This document shows positions 5,226 through 6,324 of a stretch of 6,324 bases of DNA, piece by piece. Both the position numbers and the translations under genes were made by a program. How positions within the stretch are numbered: position 1 is the first letter of the stretch; every line of letters starts with the position of its first letter. Origin of the DNA: Candidatus Bathyarchaeota archaeon (GTDB lineage Archaea > Thermoproteota > Bathyarchaeia > 40CM-2-53-6); the NCBI GenBank assembly GCA_005888675.1, contig VBBA01000043.1, positions 1 to 6,324 of the forward strand. The letters are read 5' to 3'. Below the pieces are notes generated by a model that had not been told where the DNA came from, did no database searches, and worked only from the letters and a program-made list of their open reading frames with translations.

Positions 5226-5905
5226 AGGTGAAGATCGCTCCGTCGATTCTAGCAGCTGATCAGGCTGATCTCAAGAACGAGGTTGCCAGAGTCGAGGAAG
5301 CGGGCGCCGATATGATCCATATCGACGTCTCCGACGGTCACTTTGCTCCCAATATCAGCATGGGGCCCGACACAGTGAAATCATTACGAAATGTGACTCG
5401 ATTACCGCTGGACGTTCATCTCATGATTGAAGAACCAGAAAAATTCCTCGACCGATTCCTTGACGCAGGTGGCGACATAGTGACTGTGCACGCAGAAGTT
5501 GTCGATGAGAAAAGACTTCGTGATTTTTCCCGGACAATCCACTCCGCTGGCAAAAAGTTGGGACTTGCGCTGAAACCCTCGACTACGCTTCCATCATGGT
5601 TTCAAGCCCGTCTCGAGAACATTGATCTGCTGCTCATCCTCTCGGTAAATCCTGGATTTGCTGGTCAACAGTTCATGCCATCCGTCCTGCCGAAGCTAGC
5701 CGAGTCCATAAAACTGGTTGGAGACAGACAGTTGGAGTTCGAAGTCGACGGAGGAGTGGACCAGAGAAACGCGGCTCAAATTGTCAAGGTGGGTGCGACA
5801 GTTCTCGTTGCCGGTGCTTCGATCTTCCGAAAAGGAGACGTTAAGTCCGCTCTTCAAGAGATCAGGAACGTGACCGATAGGACGATCAGAGAGGTTCCAG
5901 CATAG
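5222..5905 (+). CDS. rpe: Ribulose-phosphate 3-epimerase
   Basis: This 227-residue TIM-barrel enzyme interconverts ribulose 5-phosphate and xylulose 5-phosphate, the latter being a transketolase substrate. Expected elements are present: APSILAAD (6-13), HIDVSDGHFAPN (33-44) with metal ligands H33 and D35, DVHLM (64-68) with H66, SVNPGFAGQ (141-149) and EVDGGV (174-179), where D176 is the second catalytic acid. Two positions that are usually methionine in the pocket are Ser37 (DVMD reads DVSD) and Leu140. The catalytic acids and metal ligands are intact, so it should be active. The TTG start overlaps the transketolase stop by 4 nt (TTGA). A GTG two codons on (5228) is an alternative. Its place between the two transketolase halves matches my memory of the M. 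jannaschii order MJ0681-MJ0680-MJ0679. Confidence 0.95.
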   Translation: MKVKIAPSILAADQADLKNEVARVEEAGADMIHIDVSDGHFAPNISMGPDTVKSLRNVTRLPLDVHLMIEEPEKFLDRFLDAGGDIVTVHAEVVDEKRLRDFSRTIHSAGKKLGLALKPSTTLPSWFQARLENIDLLLILSVNPGFAGQQFMPSVLPKLAESIKLVGDRQLEFEVDGGVDQRNAAQIVKVGATVLVAGASIFRKGDVKSALQEIRNVTDRTIREVPA

Positions 5906-6324
5906 TGCTCGTTCAGCTCGCTTCGATGCGGACGGCGCTCGCGGAGGCTTTGCTCGAACTTGGATCGAAGGATCCTATGATAGTGGTTCTCGGTGCCGAC
6001 ACTTCCGTCTCGATTAAGACTAACCTTTTCGGAGACCGTTATCCGGAACGATTCTTCAATGTTGGCATAGCCGAGGCGAACATGATAGGGATTGCGGCCG
6101 GGCTCGCGCTCTCCGGGAAGATCCCCTTCGTAAGTACTTACTCAGCATTCGTCCCTGGCAAATGTCTCGATCAAATACGCAACGCGATCGCGTATCCCAG
6201 GCTTGACGTGAAAATCGTTTCTTCACATGGAGGGTTAAGCGTTGGTCCTGATGGAGCATCCCATCAGACAGTTGAGGATCTGGCTTCGATGAGGGCAGTG
6301 CCTAACATGCACGTCGTCGTTCCC
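5905..6324 (+). CDS. tkt: Transketolase, C-terminal subunit (3' truncated by window end)
   Basis: The frame starting at GTG 5905 stays open to the last base, giving 140 residues of the pyrimidine-binding domain. The transketolase-like C-terminal domain and the stop lie outside. Family features are MRTALAEALLELG (8-20), GADT (30-33), the GIAEANM block (54-60) whose E58 is the conserved glutamate that activates the thiamine ring, the aromatic SAFVPG segment (80-85), and SSHGGLSVGPDGASHQ (106-121) with D116 and H120 near the substrate. The GTG shares one base with the epimerase stop (TAGTG). An ATG at 5926 is an alternative start, but seven residues before the MR-x-A block is normal for archaeal homologues as I recall them. 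It completes the split transketolase with the N-terminal subunit two genes upstream. Confidence 0.94.
   Translation, partial: MLVQLASMRTALAEALLELGSKDPMIVVLGADTSVSIKTNLFGDRYPERFFNVGIAEANMIGIAAGLALSGKIPFVSTYSAFVPGKCLDQIRNAIAYPRLDVKIVSSHGGLSVGPDGASHQTVEDLASMRAVPNMHVVVP

Overview
The window looks archaeal, most likely from a mesophilic or moderately thermophilic member of the Thermoproteota (TACK) such as a non-ammonia-oxidising Nitrososphaeria or Bathyarchaeia relative. The lineage is inferred, not proven. Three things point to archaea. The transketolase is split into separate N- and C-terminal genes around a ribulose-phosphate 3-epimerase, an order I recall from Methanocaldococcus jannaschii. 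AT-rich TATA-like boxes lie about 40 nt upstream of the start codons of two transcription units. GTG and TTG starts are frequent, with little Shine-Dalgarno signal inside the operon. There are no rRNA or tRNA genes, CRISPR arrays, transposases or phage genes.

Left part (1-1138): the window opens with a FixX-type ferredoxin, probably the last gene of a fix/ETF electron-transfer operon whose other members lie outside. A 123-residue protein of unknown function follows, with its own ribosome binding site. After it comes a 370-nt stretch without a convincing gene. It holds T-tracts on both strands (a likely shared terminator zone) and a perfect 7-bp inverted repeat.

Middle (1139-2931, minus strand): a small membrane protein with a C-terminal zinc ribbon lies downstream of a complete acyl-CoA dehydrogenase. 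The dehydrogenase is a logical electron donor to an ETF/FixABCX-type system, so the two sides of the left half fit one theme: fatty or branched acyl-CoA oxidation feeding the quinone pool.

Right part (2932-6324, plus strand): a 141-nt divergent intergenic region contains a perfect 12-bp palindrome and a TATA-like box in front of a 54-residue AbrB-like regulator. A second TATA-like box then drives a tightly packed operon: PfkB/HldE-like sugar kinase, transketolase N-terminal subunit, ribulose-phosphate 3-epimerase and transketolase C-terminal subunit (cut by the window end). The genes are separated by 1 nt or overlap by 1-4 nt, so they are probably translationally coupled. Together the last three carry out the non-oxidative pentose phosphate interconversions.

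The most interesting point is the kinase. Its sugar-kinase fold is clearly HldE/RfaE-like, but the normally invariant catalytic loop is degenerate, suggesting a pseudokinase or an altered activity locked into a pentose/heptose phosphate operon. The FixX protein also lacks one cysteine that the family normally uses as a cluster ligand.
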